Of a stretch of 64,000 nt of DNA, positions 1 through 12,604 are shown one piece after another. Source of the DNA: Apostichopus japonicus (taxonomy: Eukaryota > Echinodermata > Holothuroidea > Aspidochirotida > Stichopodidae); the NCBI RefSeq assembly GCF_037975245.1, contig NC_092570.1, positions 12,191,001-12,255,000 of the forward strand, written 5' to 3'. The notes beneath the pieces were generated by a model. It made no database searches. It was not told the DNA's origin and was given only the letters and a program-made list of their open reading frames with translations. The number at the start of each line of letters is the position of its first letter. Position 1 is the first letter of the stretch. The translations under genes and the position numbers were made by a program.

Positions 1-2109
1 CGAGATTTGACCTATGTCATGTCCAAATGCCATTCGCAATTTGCTCTCTTTCTTCAGGCTTCTATTTCCCTCTTTCTTCGTTATAGTCCAATACGACAAT
101 AAAAAGGGACTAGTAATTAAAAGAACAATAGGTAAATTAGAACTCAGTATCAAGGCACACTAAATGGACTATCATGCAAACCGAAGTCATGCCCCGCAAA
201 ATAGTGACGGGCTCGACTCGAATTTTGCCATTTCATCTGCTGGAATCTATCTAATATAGACTAGCTCAGCCGTCAGCAAACATTTAGGACGACAACGCAA
301 GGTATCCTATGAGGACTGTGCCAGGCCACTGCACCCCTAAACAGAACCACGGGCTTCTCGAATTGATAGCTGGGGCGGGGTGGCGAGGCGGGGGCGGGGG
401 GGGGGGGGGGGGTTGTAACCACATGGCGATAGCAGCCTTAAAAAATTCAGGGAGCAGATTAACCACGGTGACACAATTGGACATTGGAAATTGCAATATT
501 TGTTATCTCGAAATTTAGACGAATTTTATTTCAAAACTTTCTAACCGAAATTTTCACTCTTCATCTCAAAGTTTTTACAATTTCCTCCACAAAATGTGGA
601 ATATTTCTTTGAGTCTTGTTCCTAGAAATTTCGAAGATTCATATCAAAATTTCAACTTCTTTTCTCGAACGTAACTGTGGTGACAGTTCTCTACGGTGGC
701 TCTAAAGGGACAAACGATTTGTAGACGTATTAGCGAAACCTCGATTAATGAAATCTCGATAATTTGATACTTTTTGTCAAGATGTCAGTGTAAAACTTAG
801 AGAAGTCATCAAATGTTGTGTTCTTGATGTGTTGGCAAGATTAGTATACAACACACTATCAAGAAAATGCGATACTTTTTGTCAAGATGTTATGTAGTGT
901 AACATGACAAAGTTGGCAAATTTCATCAACATTGTAAATTCCTCAAAGTCGACAACACTTCAAATGTATACAAATCTGTTGTGATGTCTAATAATACTTA
1001 CACAGTAAGTCTACTACTCGCCTGTCCCTCCAGGACAGCCATTGTTATCGGTAATGGAATCCCAGTGTCAACAGGCGTATGAAACTGACTGTACTGAGTG
1101 TCTGAGAAATTTCATATAATCTTTCGGTTACTCATGTGACATTCATTTTCTAGTTACAAATATCTAGAACCTTGCGGAAGCACGGAAAAAACAAATTATT
1201 CTGTGGTTCGAAGCTCTGAGCAATCGTAAAACGTAACCATTATAGATAAATAATCCATAGAGAATAGAGCACACAATTATTTGTTAGGTAAAGCTCAATA
1301 GGAAGCAACTCAAAACGTATAACTATAGTGTTTAGTTGGCCATCAACATCGAGCTTCCAGTTTAAGTGGTCCATCCCTTCCAATTTCTATCACTTCTCCG
1401 TAGACAAATAATAAATGGTACGTTGGCAGTGTATAGGTACGAATAAAATATTGTAAATAGCATATCAAATGATTAAAGGGAGTGAAGACTCGCGCACAAA
1501 GAAACGTCTGATGCCGGTAATTTGACCTAGTTTCGAATGAGGTGTAACAGAAGTGTTAGACACCACCATCGATCCCAGAGAAAATACACACACAGCTTGC
1601 TACCGTCGGTAATGAGACACTAGTGTACATTTAATACATGCAGCAACGGTCAATACCCACAACACAGTGTACATAGCAGCGATGGACATCTCAGCAGGGA
1701 GTTGTAATGGAACTCCCTGATCTCAGGTCCAGATAAAAGATAACAAGGTATAATGTTTCAATACTGTCTGCATTTTGTAGCGACATTTAAGAAGAAAACT
1801 TCACTTGCAAGCAACGGAAAGTTAACTTCTTTCAGAGGGCGACACGTGGTTTGGGCGAGTCTTCAATGCCTTTAAGTTGATCAGGTCAGATGATGATGAT
1901 GATAATAATACATAATATCATATTAGACAGACGAGACTGTGACAGTGTTACCATCGTCAGGTGCGTATCACAATTCCCCTACAAGGAGAACTTAATGCTA
2001 TACATGATCTTAGCTCAATAGGCCGAGAAGTGATTAAAGCCTTTGTGGTGTTCAAAAATCTTGTTCTTTCGTAGCATTTTAATTTTTCAGATAGTTTTAT
2101 GTTCTCTGA
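1..2109. other. Upstream intergenic DNA, no gene recognised
   Basis: Only short open frames with no family resemblance are present. Visible structure: a G-rich tract with a long G-run at 389-412, a duplicated GATACTTTTTGTCAAGATGT at about 769 and 871, and a 9-bp perfect hairpin (CAGGGAGTT / AACTCCCTG, 7-nt loop) at 1695-1719. Confidence 0.6.
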
Positions 2110-2480
2110 CAGTGGCGTAGGAAGGTACTTTTGAGTGGGGGGGGGGGGCTGAAGACTGATGGCCGGCCTGCGGGAGGGGTCTAATGGGAGGGGGTGTCCC
2201 CCTCCCCTTTGGAATTTTTTTGCATTTCCAGGTGGCCTCAGATGCAATTTGGTGCAATATAGCACACTTCACCCACTCCATTTTGTAAAGAATTTAGCAT
2301 TTTCACCTGGCCTTAGATGCAATTTGGTGCTCCAAATGAGATTTTTTTCTCATTTTGAAATGAAAAAGGGGTTTTCTGACTTGCGGAGCGGGGGGGGGGG
2401 GGCAGAATGATACTTCCGCCCCCATATTTTTCACTGGGGGGGGGGCTGGCGCCCCCAGCCCCCCGGTTCCTACGCCCTTG
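2110..2480. mobile_element. MITE-like DNA element with CAGTGGCGTAGG-type inverted ends
   Basis: The left end reads CAGTGGCGTAGGAAGG; the right end is its imperfect inverse, CCTACGCCCTTG. Both sides are flanked by TGA (2107-2109 and 2481-2483), which fits a 3-bp target duplication. The interior is rich in G-runs and contains two copies of a segment sharing AGATGCAATTTGGTGC. No transposase is encoded, so it is non-autonomous. The superfamily is not determined. Confidence 0.55.
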
Positions 2481-2489
2481 TGAATCTCT

Positions 2490-2736
2490 GATAATGTATG
2501 TATGTATGTGTTTTAGATCCTCCTGCAAGCAGGAACTCGCGAAGAAGCCTCATTGGTTTATTAAAGCCGCAAGCTGACCGAAGTCAGTCTCTTACATTCA
2601 TATTTAACGTCCACGATTATGAATTGTTAACAACTCTGTAACTGGACGACATACATTAATCTGGGAGTGACTCGAAACCGGGGACCTTATGATTGAAAGC
2701 CACCGGCGTTAACCACTGAGCTAACACTCATTGTAT
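2490..2736 (-). mobile_element. tRNA-derived SINE
   Basis: On the minus strand a tRNA-like head carries box A TTAGCTCAGTGG (2724-2713) and box B GGTTTCGAGTC (2679-2669), the internal RNA polymerase III promoter. A tRNA-unrelated body follows, ending in an (ACAT)n-type simple tail at about 2510-2494. The head folds poorly as a tRNA and has the body and tail typical of SINEs, so it is not called a functional tRNA. It directly abuts the MITE at 2110-2480. Confidence 0.65.
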
Positions 2737-2843
2737 GGTTTTAAAGGGCCAAAATGAATTCCAGAGAGGAATTCACTTTGATTGGAATGTATTTGCAAGC
2801 TGTATCATACCCAGACATTTCTTGCATTTTATTGTTATCGTAG

Positions 2844-2855
2844 TGCGCGTGCGCG
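2844..2855 (-). promoter_or_regulatory. NRF1-type site upstream of BAP18
   Basis: The minus strand reads CGCGCACGCGCA, an exact match to the NRF1 consensus YGCGCAYGCGCR, 666 bp upstream of the BAP18 start codon in otherwise CpG-poor DNA. NRF1 sites are common in housekeeping promoters. Function here is inference. Confidence 0.35.
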
Positions 2856-2962
2856 CTACAATATTGGCATTACTGTACAAGTGAACGATACCTACATGAC
2901 TGGACGTTGAAACTTAAAGTTTCATTTAGTCTCTGTACATTTGTAGTTTCAGAGGCTAGCTG

Positions 2963-3329
2963 CGTAGCCAACTTATTCTGAGCCTGTCACGGCCCTCACA
3001 AGCGCCCTCACTTTGTAGGTACCTACATTACTGTACTCCCTGGTGTGTTATCCGCCCAAAAAATAACACCATGAACAACCGAAAAGTTCTTCCTAATACT
3101 GCAAGCACTCCACGGGCACTACAATACTGCGTATTTGCAGGCAAATGCAGTTCTAGTTTTTACTACTTTTGCTCGGGAGTGTTCCCGCCCCCCCCCCCCC
3201 CCCCCCTTGCGTGAAGTTACTGTTGTTCGACCGTTTACATAAGGCTCTGATCTACCCATAGAAATTGTGGATCTACCATAGCCAACTTATTCTGAGCCTG
3301 TCACGGCGCTCACAAGCGCCCTCACTCCT
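2963..3329 (+). repeat. Roughly 50-bp direct duplication in the BAP18 upstream region
   Basis: The block beginning AGCCAACTTATTCTGAGCC and ending CAAGCGCCCTCACT occurs at about 2967 and again at about 3280 with only a few differences. A 19-base C-run lies between them at 3188-3206. Confidence 0.7.
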
Positions 3330-3520
3330 GTTCATTGCGTATAACGTTACGTATGATCTCACACAAAATCGGTGTTGTGACACTCTTTCCAGAGGAGGTA
3401 TTGTCTTTGGCACTATGTTGAACCCATAGCAATTTCTATGGTTGAACCGTACCCACGCTTTAAGCCCGAAGCCGCGTTAAAGACAGCTTTCACTTGCAAT
3501 TCTCGAGTCCACTGGTTATC

Positions 3521-6500
3521 ATGGGTTCAGCGACAAAGGTAATCTCTTTTATACTATACAGTAACATTTTTTTTAAATTTGGTCACTGTATTGATGATTA
3601 ACTGCTGTAAGGGATTCACAGAATTACATGGTACAGTAACAGCCCGTGAAAATATGCGGTCTCAGTCGCAGAAACAACGGTTGAAATGTCGAACGCTTAT
3701 GTAAGATGCAGTTCCGCGAAATATAATATAACATATAGCTTGGCGTTGTAAATTTTAGACCATATACCAAGGTCATATTTTGTCAAATCAAACGAAATGC
3801 CACATTTAATCAGAATCATCTCCCGAGGTGAGTGATATAGCGACACCTTTAAACACCTAGGCTATAGTATAGGCTGGTAGTATACTTGCAGTTTGCCCTA
3901 TATTTTGCTGCTTTGTTAACTGTAAAGATGCAGCCAAATATGGCCCAGCAAAAGTGGAATTGAAATTTTCTATTTTGAGGCATTATTTCTCCATAGCAGT
4001 AGACCTCCCCAGAGTAGGCCCTTTCCCCAAATATGGACAAAGTCTCACTCAATTCCTAATAAGCATGATGATTACATCAATATTCTCTGCATGATAATAA
4101 TGAAGACAACAACTTGAGTTATTTAATTATTTATGTGAAAATTAAAACTTATTCAAATTTTACTTTGTGTACATCGAAAGTTTGTAAAACTTGTCGCTAC
4201 TATTAAATTGCTGCATCTTTTGAAGGTCGGAGAGATTTTTGCTGCTGCAGGAGAAGCATTTAGTAGGCTGGGAGAGTTGACGATGCAGTTACATCCCCTG
4301 AATGAACCATCTCCAAACAGGTAAACAGATTCCAACATTCAATAGACCTCAAACTTGAAAGAGTTCACAAGAATTGTATATTATCAGCTGTCTGGCTTGA
4401 TTTGTCGTGTGTTGGTTTACTGCTTGTCTGGCAGGTATTAAGGGATGACTTCAGGCAGAATTACAGTCTTCATATGTCATAGTCAAATAAAAAAAATTGT
4501 AGTAATGTTGTTATTTCCTATTCCAGTTTTTATGATATCTGCCTTTAAAATTTGTTGAATTTCAAGAATGCTCCATTGGCTGAATTAATAATGACACTGG
4601 CTACTCAGTGCAGGTGTTTATGTTAATCCGTTGTTTTATAAATTCTGATAACTTAACCAAACTTGCCAGTAACTATAAACAACAGAGCAACCTTGGATGA
4701 CATATTACACCATTTGTCCTTGAATAATTTGTAATGAATTGTAAACATGCCATTTGAAGACATAGAAGTCTTATGTTTTTCCAATGTTGAGTTTTGTGTT
4801 GCATCTGAGGAACTGGCCTAATCCTTATGGTATGTGACATTTTAGACTACTGACAGTAGTCCAGTCACTTTTAAAGATGAGCATCAAATGTTAATGTGTT
4901 ATATACTTCTCAAAAACTGAAAGTCGTATAGATATAGAACCTAGACTAATGCCAGTGTTAAAATTTCAAACTTGGTTATGTGCCTAAAGTCATCCTTTAA
5001 TTGTTGGGATCTATTGGAATTACTGGTTCGTCAGACATGGAAATGAGTTTTTTTTTCAGTGATGAAACAGGACTGTTTATGGTACAGTAATATACATCAC
5101 TGCACTGATCAGTCACAGTGAAGTAGTTAACAAAACACAAGAAGCATTATGTAGTTGCTCCAGCCAATATTTTTCTGTGTGCTATGTGACCAGATTGCAT
5201 ATTTTGATATTGAATAGAACTGTACATAGTGGTCTAGAATTAAAGTTTTGTTTTCAATTGTTCTGGTGTTATTGTTACATAAAGTTGAATTAAACTTGGC
5301 ATAATCTGTTGGTACCAGATTTAACTGCTGAAGAAATGACTGGTAACTGGAAGCATCAGTAATTTTGGTCCATCAAATTCTTACCAAAAGGATGAAATTA
5401 CAGTAAGGCATAATTTCAAAGCTCGCAGTTGATCGGTAAATGTTGACTTCAAATTGTTAAATACAAAGTATATTCATTGGCATCGAGTGGTTGATAAATT
5501 GATAATTAGGAGCAGGTAATTGTTGTAAATCACTTAAATCATCTACTTTTAAGAGTTGTTTTCTATTTAACTGACATTTATTGTTACTGTGTAAAAGTAA
5601 GTTGGCCTGACTTTTTGATCCTAGCAGGATCTTCTTCAGAGGCTAAATGAAAAGTGTGTGTAAAAGTAAGTTGGTCTGACGTTTCAATCCTAGCAGGATC
5701 TTCTTCAGAGGCTAAATGACTTACGTTTACACATTTCTCCTACACAGGCTCTCTAGTGGATAAGCAGTTTGCTAACAGTTTTATTTTATTTTGATTTATT
5801 GTTTCTGTTATTTGTCTAGTGGCAAGTGGAGTGACGAAGAATTACAGACATTACGAAATGCTGTTAAGCGTTTTGGAGAAGATTTGCACAAGATCAGCGA
5901 CATGGTGAAAACAAGGACTGTGTAAGAATTTATTCCTTATTGCATGAGTGGTCGAGCATAACATTTTAAATGAAAAACAAAGGTTAAGTTTTTATTCAAA
6001 GTGAGGTGAACGTTTTAAATAGGCCGTGGCTATTCTTACGACTAGTCGTAACAATTCTTACGACATTGGCGAATTCATGCGCTATAAAGTAAATAAAGCA
6101 ACTTCGCATGTAGTAGCGGTAACCCTAACCCTTACCCCTAACCTAACCCAACCCCTAACCGGGAAATATTGTTACTCCTAGTCGTAAAAATAGTACTCCT
6201 AGTCGTAAAAATAGTACTCCTAGTCGTAAAAATAGCTGCGTTAAAGCAACTGCGCATACGTAAAAGGGATTTATTGTTACGACTAGTCGTAAGAATAGCC
6301 ACTTTGTTTTAAATATGGACTGTTAGTTTTCGTTGCATGAACAACTATCCAATGTGGGAAAGGATAAAAGATTTAACTAGTTTTTGAGCCCTACAAATCG
6401 TTGGCATAAAGTTTACCCTTAACGTTAGGTAGTGTAGCTTCTGACTAGCATCCCTAACAAAGACATCATAACATTGGGTTTGCCACCAAGTTTGATGGCT

Positions 6501-9500
6501 CTCTTTTTTGATCACAGGACCTGTGTTTTATTAGGTCACTGTTCAAATGCCATTCTTGCAAATGTTGACATTGCTCTTTGATAATTTGTAATTTCCTTGC
6601 ATGTTATAATCTGTCTATGGGTTATCTATACAGAGTAACATGTAATGCATATATAATCCATGTAGTATGTGTAACTGTATGAAGCACGGTTCAGCTAGTT
6701 GGTTTTTGAAAGAGATTTTTAAAAGGGAACATTAAAGTGTTTACTTAAGTTAAGAGATTTTCCCCATGCTTATTGAAAGGAAAGCACAACACTAGCATTT
6801 GAAAGATACAATAGATCACTAAAGAGATGTACTAACAGCACAACTGTCATGTCATGGAGTACTTTGCTTCCATACTCCACACCTTGGCTTGATCTCGTGC
6901 AAGTTCATGAAAACACTGTGCAAATGGCTACGTGGTAGATCTATTTAAACCTTTGAAGGCTCTGAAAAAGCCTTTTCACCATCCCAACTTCATCAGACTT
7001 GATCAAATTTGTATATTTTTGAACAATCTTAAAATAGGCTTATTTACAACTCAGATACAAATCATGGGTTTGAGTACAACATACTGTGTATGTGTCACTA
7101 ATTATATCACTACACTGTTGGTAAGTGGATGCAGTAAAAGCAAACTTCACATTATTACAACACTTCAGATTATGTGAATCAGTGACATCATAAACATGTT
7201 CCTACACTACTGTTTAAAGGTTTTAAGAGTTGGGGTAATATTAAAACAAAATTCTCAACCTGTACACAGATTATTGAAGGGTTTGGTATGGTGGTGTGCC
7301 CAGAACTATTCTTTGGGGTACTTTACCAGTATGATAGTCATTAGATAATTTAATGTGATGTTCATCTCAACACTTGATAAATATTTCAATGGTAACTTAA
7401 TCTGTCTGTTTCTTCCACAGTTCCCAAATAAGAGCTGCAATCAGAAGGAAAAACTATGAACAATTAGACAAGCAACCTTCTGCCCAGAAAAGGTCTAAAC
7501 CATCTCCATCTTTATCAGAGAGTACAGCATCATCAACTAATGAGATGCCTGTACCCGTCACTCTTGCTGGTTCCACAGATGAACCCCCTCTCAAAAGACA
7601 AAAGCAAGGTAAGAATTCTTTGTTGCTGTTCCAGAAAGAAACCCATGATGGTTATTGTATTAAATGTTCCAAGTTACAGGTACAAAATAGGAGTGTATTC
7701 AGCCACTATCAATTGATTAGTAGGATTCACACTAGAAAAATATATTTGTTTTTAAACTGTGTGACAGTTGAAATGAATTGGCAGCAAACTAGATTATCAG
7801 AGAAGTAGAATTGAGGTGGGGAGTGAAGATTGGATGAAAGTATTCAGATATTATTGGTGTGGGTTGGGGAAGGGGGGGTAAAGGTTGTATTAAAGAGATA
7901 GATGCAGAAACACCATGAATGGAATGAGAGGGAGAAGCATTGTGGGTGTGAACAAGATAAACCCACATAACATTTCAGATGCAGAAACACTATGAATGGA
8001 ATGAGAGGGAGAAGCATTGTGGGTGTGAACAAAGATGAACCCACATAACATTTCAGATGCAGAAACACCATGAATGGAATGAGAGGGAGAAGCATTGTGG
8101 GTGTGAACAAGATGAACCCACATAACATTTCAGATGCAGAAACACCATGAATGGAATGAGAGGGAGAAGCATTGTGGGTGTGAACAAGATAAACCCACAT
8201 AACATTTCAGATGCAGAAACACCATGAATGGAATGAGAGGGAGAAGCATTGTGGGTGTGAACAAAGATGAACCCACATAACATTTCAGATGCAGAAACAC
8301 CATGAATGGAATGAGAGGGAGAAGCAATGTGGGTGTGAACAAAGATAAACCCACATAACATTTCAGATGCAGAAACACTATGAATGGAATGAGAGGGAGA
8401 AGCATTGTGGGTGTGAACAAAGATGAACCCACATAACATTTCAGATGCAGAAACACTATGAATGGAATGAGAGGGAGAAGCATTGTGGGTGTGAACAAAG
8501 ATGAACCCACATAACATTTCAGATGCAGAAACACCATGAATGGAATGAGAGGGAGAAGCAATGTGGGTGTGAACAAAGATGAACCCACATAACATTTCAG
8601 ATGCAGAAACACCATGAATGGAATGAGAGGGAGAAGCATTGTGGGTGTGAACAAAGATGAACCCGCATAACATTTCAGATGCAGAAACACCATGAATGGA
8701 ATGAGAGGGAGAAGCATTGTGGGTGTGAACAAGATGAACCCACATAACATTTCAGATGCAGAAACACCATGAATGGAATGAGAGGGAGAAGCATTGTGGG
8801 TGTGAACAAGATAAACCCACATAACATTTCAGATGCAGAAACACCATGAATGGAATGAGAGGGAGAAGCATTGTGGGTGTGAACAAAGATGAACCCACAT
8901 AACATTTCAGATGCAGAAATACCATGAATGGAATGAGAGGGAGAAGCATTGTGGGTGTGAACAAGATAAACCCACATTACATTTCTTGTATGCCATTTTA
9001 CCTGGCAGGAGAAGGCTTTACTTGCCTGAGAGTTCCAGGTGGTCTCTCCTACTGCTAAGGATTCATATTCAGACATTCTTTCTTTTCTCTATTCTCAGAA
9101 ATGTCTCTAAACATGTTGAATTCTGTGGGCAATCCTGCTGATTCTTTAGTGGATATTGAGGGTTTAGAGGAATCACGCACTCCTGTCAAAAAGTTAGAAT
9201 TCGACATGCCTGAGTCCCCATCTGCTGGTAAGTATTGTTTATAAACTTATGCTCTTCCTATGTTGATGTAATTTCATCACTGGATAGACATGCTGGGTAT
9301 CATCCAGTCACTTCAACACAATTTTGCTCTGGTACTGTGAATGTGCCTGACTAACATATTAAAAATTCAAACACAAGGAAATTCCTACACTCTGACATAT
9401 TATTTACATAATTCATGTTCTCAAATAAAAGGAATAAATGTGTGTATTGAGTACCTCAGCAATGGAACAAGCTATACAGTTTGGAGTAGGGGCTATTTGG

Positions 9501-12500
9501 TACCATCATGATTTACAAACTTTCTTCAAGTGTTGTGGCTCAGGTCAAAAGAGGTGGAAACCTGCAAACCTTGTGAACAATATACAGTGAGTGAAGTGTT
9601 TACAAATGTGATGCTTGACATGTGGCTTCCTTATCATGAGTACATTTGAGGTAAGCAGATGGCAAAATATCTCAAGTAGCTCTTTAGCTCAAGAAAAAAT
9701 AGAAGGGTCACAGTTTGTATATGCAAGATATATTAATGTTATGATCGGCATACACTTTGTTGAAGGGTCAAAAGCCACTTAAAGGTGAATCCAGGAACCT
9801 TGAAACATAAGTGCAATGTAGATAAGTGTCATATGTGACATGTATCTTCACTTTAATGAGTACAGGTTGTTCTATTGTTTTAGTGGGACTCATGGGTCAT
9901 ACGTGACATGTAGCTTCACTTTAATGAGTACAGGTTATACTATTGTTTTAGTGGGACTCATGGGTCATATGTGACATGTGGCTTCACTTTAATGAGTACA
10001 GGTTGTTCTATTGTTTTAGTGGGGCTCATGGGTCATACGTGACATGTAGCTTCACTTTAATGAGTACAGGTTGTTCTATTGTTTTAGTGGGACTCATGGG
10101 TCATACGTGACATGTAGCTTCACTTTAATGAGTACAGGTTGTTCTATTGTTTTAGTGGGGCTCATGGGTCATACGTGACATGTAGCTTCATTTTAATGAG
10201 TACAGGTTGTTCTATTGTTTTAGTGGGGCTCATGGGTCATACGTGACATGTAGCTTCACTTTAATGAGTACAGGTTGTTCTATTGTTTTAGTGGGGCTCA
10301 TGGGTCATACGTGACATGTAGCTTCACTTTAATGAGTACAGGTTATACTATTGTTTTAGTGGGGCTCATGGGTCATACGTGACATGTAGCTTCACTTTAA
10401 TGAGTACAGGTTGTTCTATTGTTTTAGTGGGGCTCATGGGTCATACGTGACATGTAGCTTCACTTTAATGAGTACAGGTTGTTCTATTGTTTTAGTGGGG
10501 CTCATGGGTCATACGTGACATGTAGCTTCACTTTAATGAGTACAGGTTATACTATTGTTTTAGTGGGGCTCATGGGTCATACGTGACATGTAGCTTCACT
10601 TTAATGAGTACAGGCTATACTATTGTTTTAGTGGGGCTCATGGGTCATACGTGACATGTAGCTTCACTTTAATGAGTACAGGTTGTTCTATTGTTTTAGT
10701 GGGGCTCATGGGTCATACGTGACATGTAGCTTCACTTTAATGAGTACCGGTTGTTCTATTGTTTAAGTGGGACTCATGGGTCATACGTAACATGTAGCTT
10801 CACTTTAATGAGTACCGGTTGTTCTATTGTTTTAGTGGGACTCATGGGTCATACGTGACATGTAGCTTCACTTTAATGAGTACAGGTTGTTCTATTGTTT
10901 TAGTGGGACTCATGGGTCATACGTGACATGTAGCTTCACTTTAATGAGTACAGGTTGTTCTATTGTTTAAGTGGGACTCATGGGTCATACGTGACATGTA
11001 GCTTAGTACAGGTTGTTCTATTGTTTAAGTGAGACTCATGGGTCATACGTGACATGTAGCTTCACTTTAATGAGTACAGGTTGTTCTATTGTTTTAGTGG
11101 GACTCATGGGTCATACGTGACATGTAGCTTCACTTTAATGAGTACAGGTTGTTCTATTGTTTAAGTGGGACTCATGGGTCATACGTGACATGTAGCTTCA
11201 CTTTAATGAGTACCGGTTGTTCTATTGTTTAAGTGGGACTCATGGGTCATACGTGACATGTAGCTTCACTTTAATGAGTACAGGTTGTTCTATTGTTTTA
11301 GTGGGGCTCATGGGTCATACGTGACATGTAGCTTCACTTTAATGAGTACAGGTTGTTCTATTGTTTAAGTGGGACTCATGGGTCATACGTGACATGTAGC
11401 TTCACTTTAATGAGTACAGGTTGTTCTATTGTTTAAGTGGGACTCATGGGTCATACGTAACATGTAGCTTCACTTTAATGAGTACAGGTTGTTCTATTGT
11501 TTTAGTGGGGCTCATGGGTCATACGTGACATGTAGCTTCACTTTAATGAGTACAGGTTGTTCTATTGTTTTAGTGGGACTCATGGGTCATACGTGACATG
11601 TAGCTTCACTTTAATGAGTACAGGTTGTTCTATTGTTTAAGTGGGACTCATGGGTCATACGTGACATGTAGCTTCACTTTAATGAGTACAGGTTGTTCCA
11701 TTGTTTTAGTGGGACTCATGGGTCATACATGACATGTAGCTTCACTTTAATGAGTACAGGTTGTTCTATTGTTTTAGTGGGACTCATGGGTCATACGTGA
11801 CATGTAGCTTCACTTTAATGAGTACCGGTTGTTCTATTGTTTTAGTGAGGCTCATGGGTCATATGTGACATGTGGCTTCACTTTAATGAGTACAGGTTAT
11901 ACTATTGTTTTAGTGGGGCTCATGGGTCATACGTGACATGTAGCTTCACTTTAATGAGTACAGGTTGTTCTATTGTTTTAGTCGGGCTCAAAGATCATTT
12001 GAAGTCAGCACACCTCCTGGAAGGTTCATTATGTTTTTATCATGCCAAAGAAAATTTCTCTGACCACAAGAGACAGGTAGAAGTTGATAAATATCCAGTA
12101 CTTAGCATCCTCATTGAAAGTTCAAAAGGTTATCTGTTCAGTCTTCAATTGAAGATAACTAATTTATTTTAAAGTTGGATCAATCTTTGTTTGTCATAGT
12201 AACTTCTTAAAGTAGTTGTGAGAAATAAAACAATTCTCTTCAGGCGTGTGGCAAAAGGTATGTGTAAGAATTCTCAGAATTGGCTACTTAACAGAATGTT
12301 TGTGTTGGCTTACATTTATATGGCAAGTCACAACTGGGATGGTTACCACTTAATAGTTATGTCTAGAAAGCTCATGTAGGCCTAGTACTTCCACAAATGA
12401 TATTTAAACCTTTATCTGCTCCTCTATTTCACAGTAAACCTACTTTGTTTTGGTGTTTAGGTATTAAAAAACTTCAAAATCCTGACCAAAACAACTTGTT

Positions 12501-12604
12501 TATATGCTTGTCACACAATATGATCTGATGTATCTTTTGCTTATTGTTTCTCAGGTGATCTGCAAATAGTTACTTCTGGCATTAGCAGCAACATTAAAGA
12601 CTGA
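3521..12604 (+). CDS. BAP18: BAP18-like chromatin complex subunit (C17orf49 homologue), complete, 6 exons
   Basis: Exons: 3521-3538, 4226-4320, 5820-5921, 7421-7608, 9099-9227, 12555-12604. All introns are GT-AG and the phases join to 582 nt, giving 193 aa plus TGA; human BAP18 is about 172 aa. The N-terminus MGSATKVGEIFAAAGEAF followed by LGELTMQLHP matches the family signature. A SANT/Myb-like domain spans about residues 39-85 (W41 in KWSDEEL, then VKRFGEDL and the VSQIRAAIRRK helix). A basic, Ser/Pro-rich linker ends in PLKRQKQ near residue 130. The conserved C-terminal VDIEGLEE...TPVKKLEF lies at 152-169. In vertebrates BAP18 associates with the MLL1/WDR5 and NURF/BPTF complexes and binds H3K4me3-marked chromatin, so a nuclear chromatin role is inferred by homology. 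Exon 1 encodes only six residues. Introns 4 and 5 hold large minisatellites. The start is the only plausible ATG upstream of VGEIF. Confidence 0.9.
6021..6305. mobile_element. Small inverted-repeat element with palindromic ends, BAP18 intron 3
   Basis: Perfect 26-bp terminal inverted repeats lie at 6026-6051 and 6277-6302 (GTGGCTATTC then TTACGACTAGTCGTAA). The inner 16 bases of each are themselves a perfect palindrome. The same 9-mer GTTTTAAAT flanks both ends (6012-6020 and 6306-6314) and could be a target duplication. Because TTTAAA is self-complementary, it could instead be an outer part of the inverted repeat. The interior holds a CCCTAA-like tract (about 6119-6160) and three 21-bp units (about 6174-6235). 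No protein is encoded. Confidence 0.75.
6119..6160. repeat. Interstitial telomere-like tract
   Basis: A run of irregular CCCTAA/CCCCTAA units, resembling the animal telomere repeat, sits inside the inverted-repeat element at 6021-6305. Confidence 0.6.
7901..8986 (+). repeat. Minisatellite, 14 copies of a 77/78-bp unit (BAP18 intron 4)
   Basis: The units start with GATGCAGAAACAC. The first starts at 7901 and the last at 8910, giving 13 periods of 77 or 78 bp that differ by one A in AACAAGAT versus AACAAAGAT. Long open frames on the minus strand arise because 78 is divisible by three; they are not a gene. Confidence 0.95.
9826..11990 (+). repeat. Minisatellite, about 32 copies of a 68-bp unit (BAP18 intron 5)
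   Basis: The unit contains CTTCACTTTAATGAGTACAG and GGGTCATACGTGACATGTAG. First and last CTTCA anchors (9846, 11944) are 2098 bp apart, which equals 31 periods of 68 minus 10. The 10 missing bases are in one copy near 11005 that lacks CACTTTAATG. The remaining copies show only substitutions. Most units carry an ACGTG core. Confidence 0.95.

Noticed and set aside
309-518. Gly-rich and Pro-rich open frames over the G-run at 389-412
   Set aside because: Translation of a homopolymer tract.
2660-2736. Functional tRNA gene on the minus strand
   Set aside because: Boxes A and B are good, but the stems do not pair convincingly and a SINE body and tail follow.
7844-9076. Long repetitive minus-strand open frames (up to 230 residues) that look like a repeat protein
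   Set aside because: They are translations of the 77/78-bp minisatellite in two frames at once; 78 bp units keep any frame open. The region is within BAP18 intron 4.
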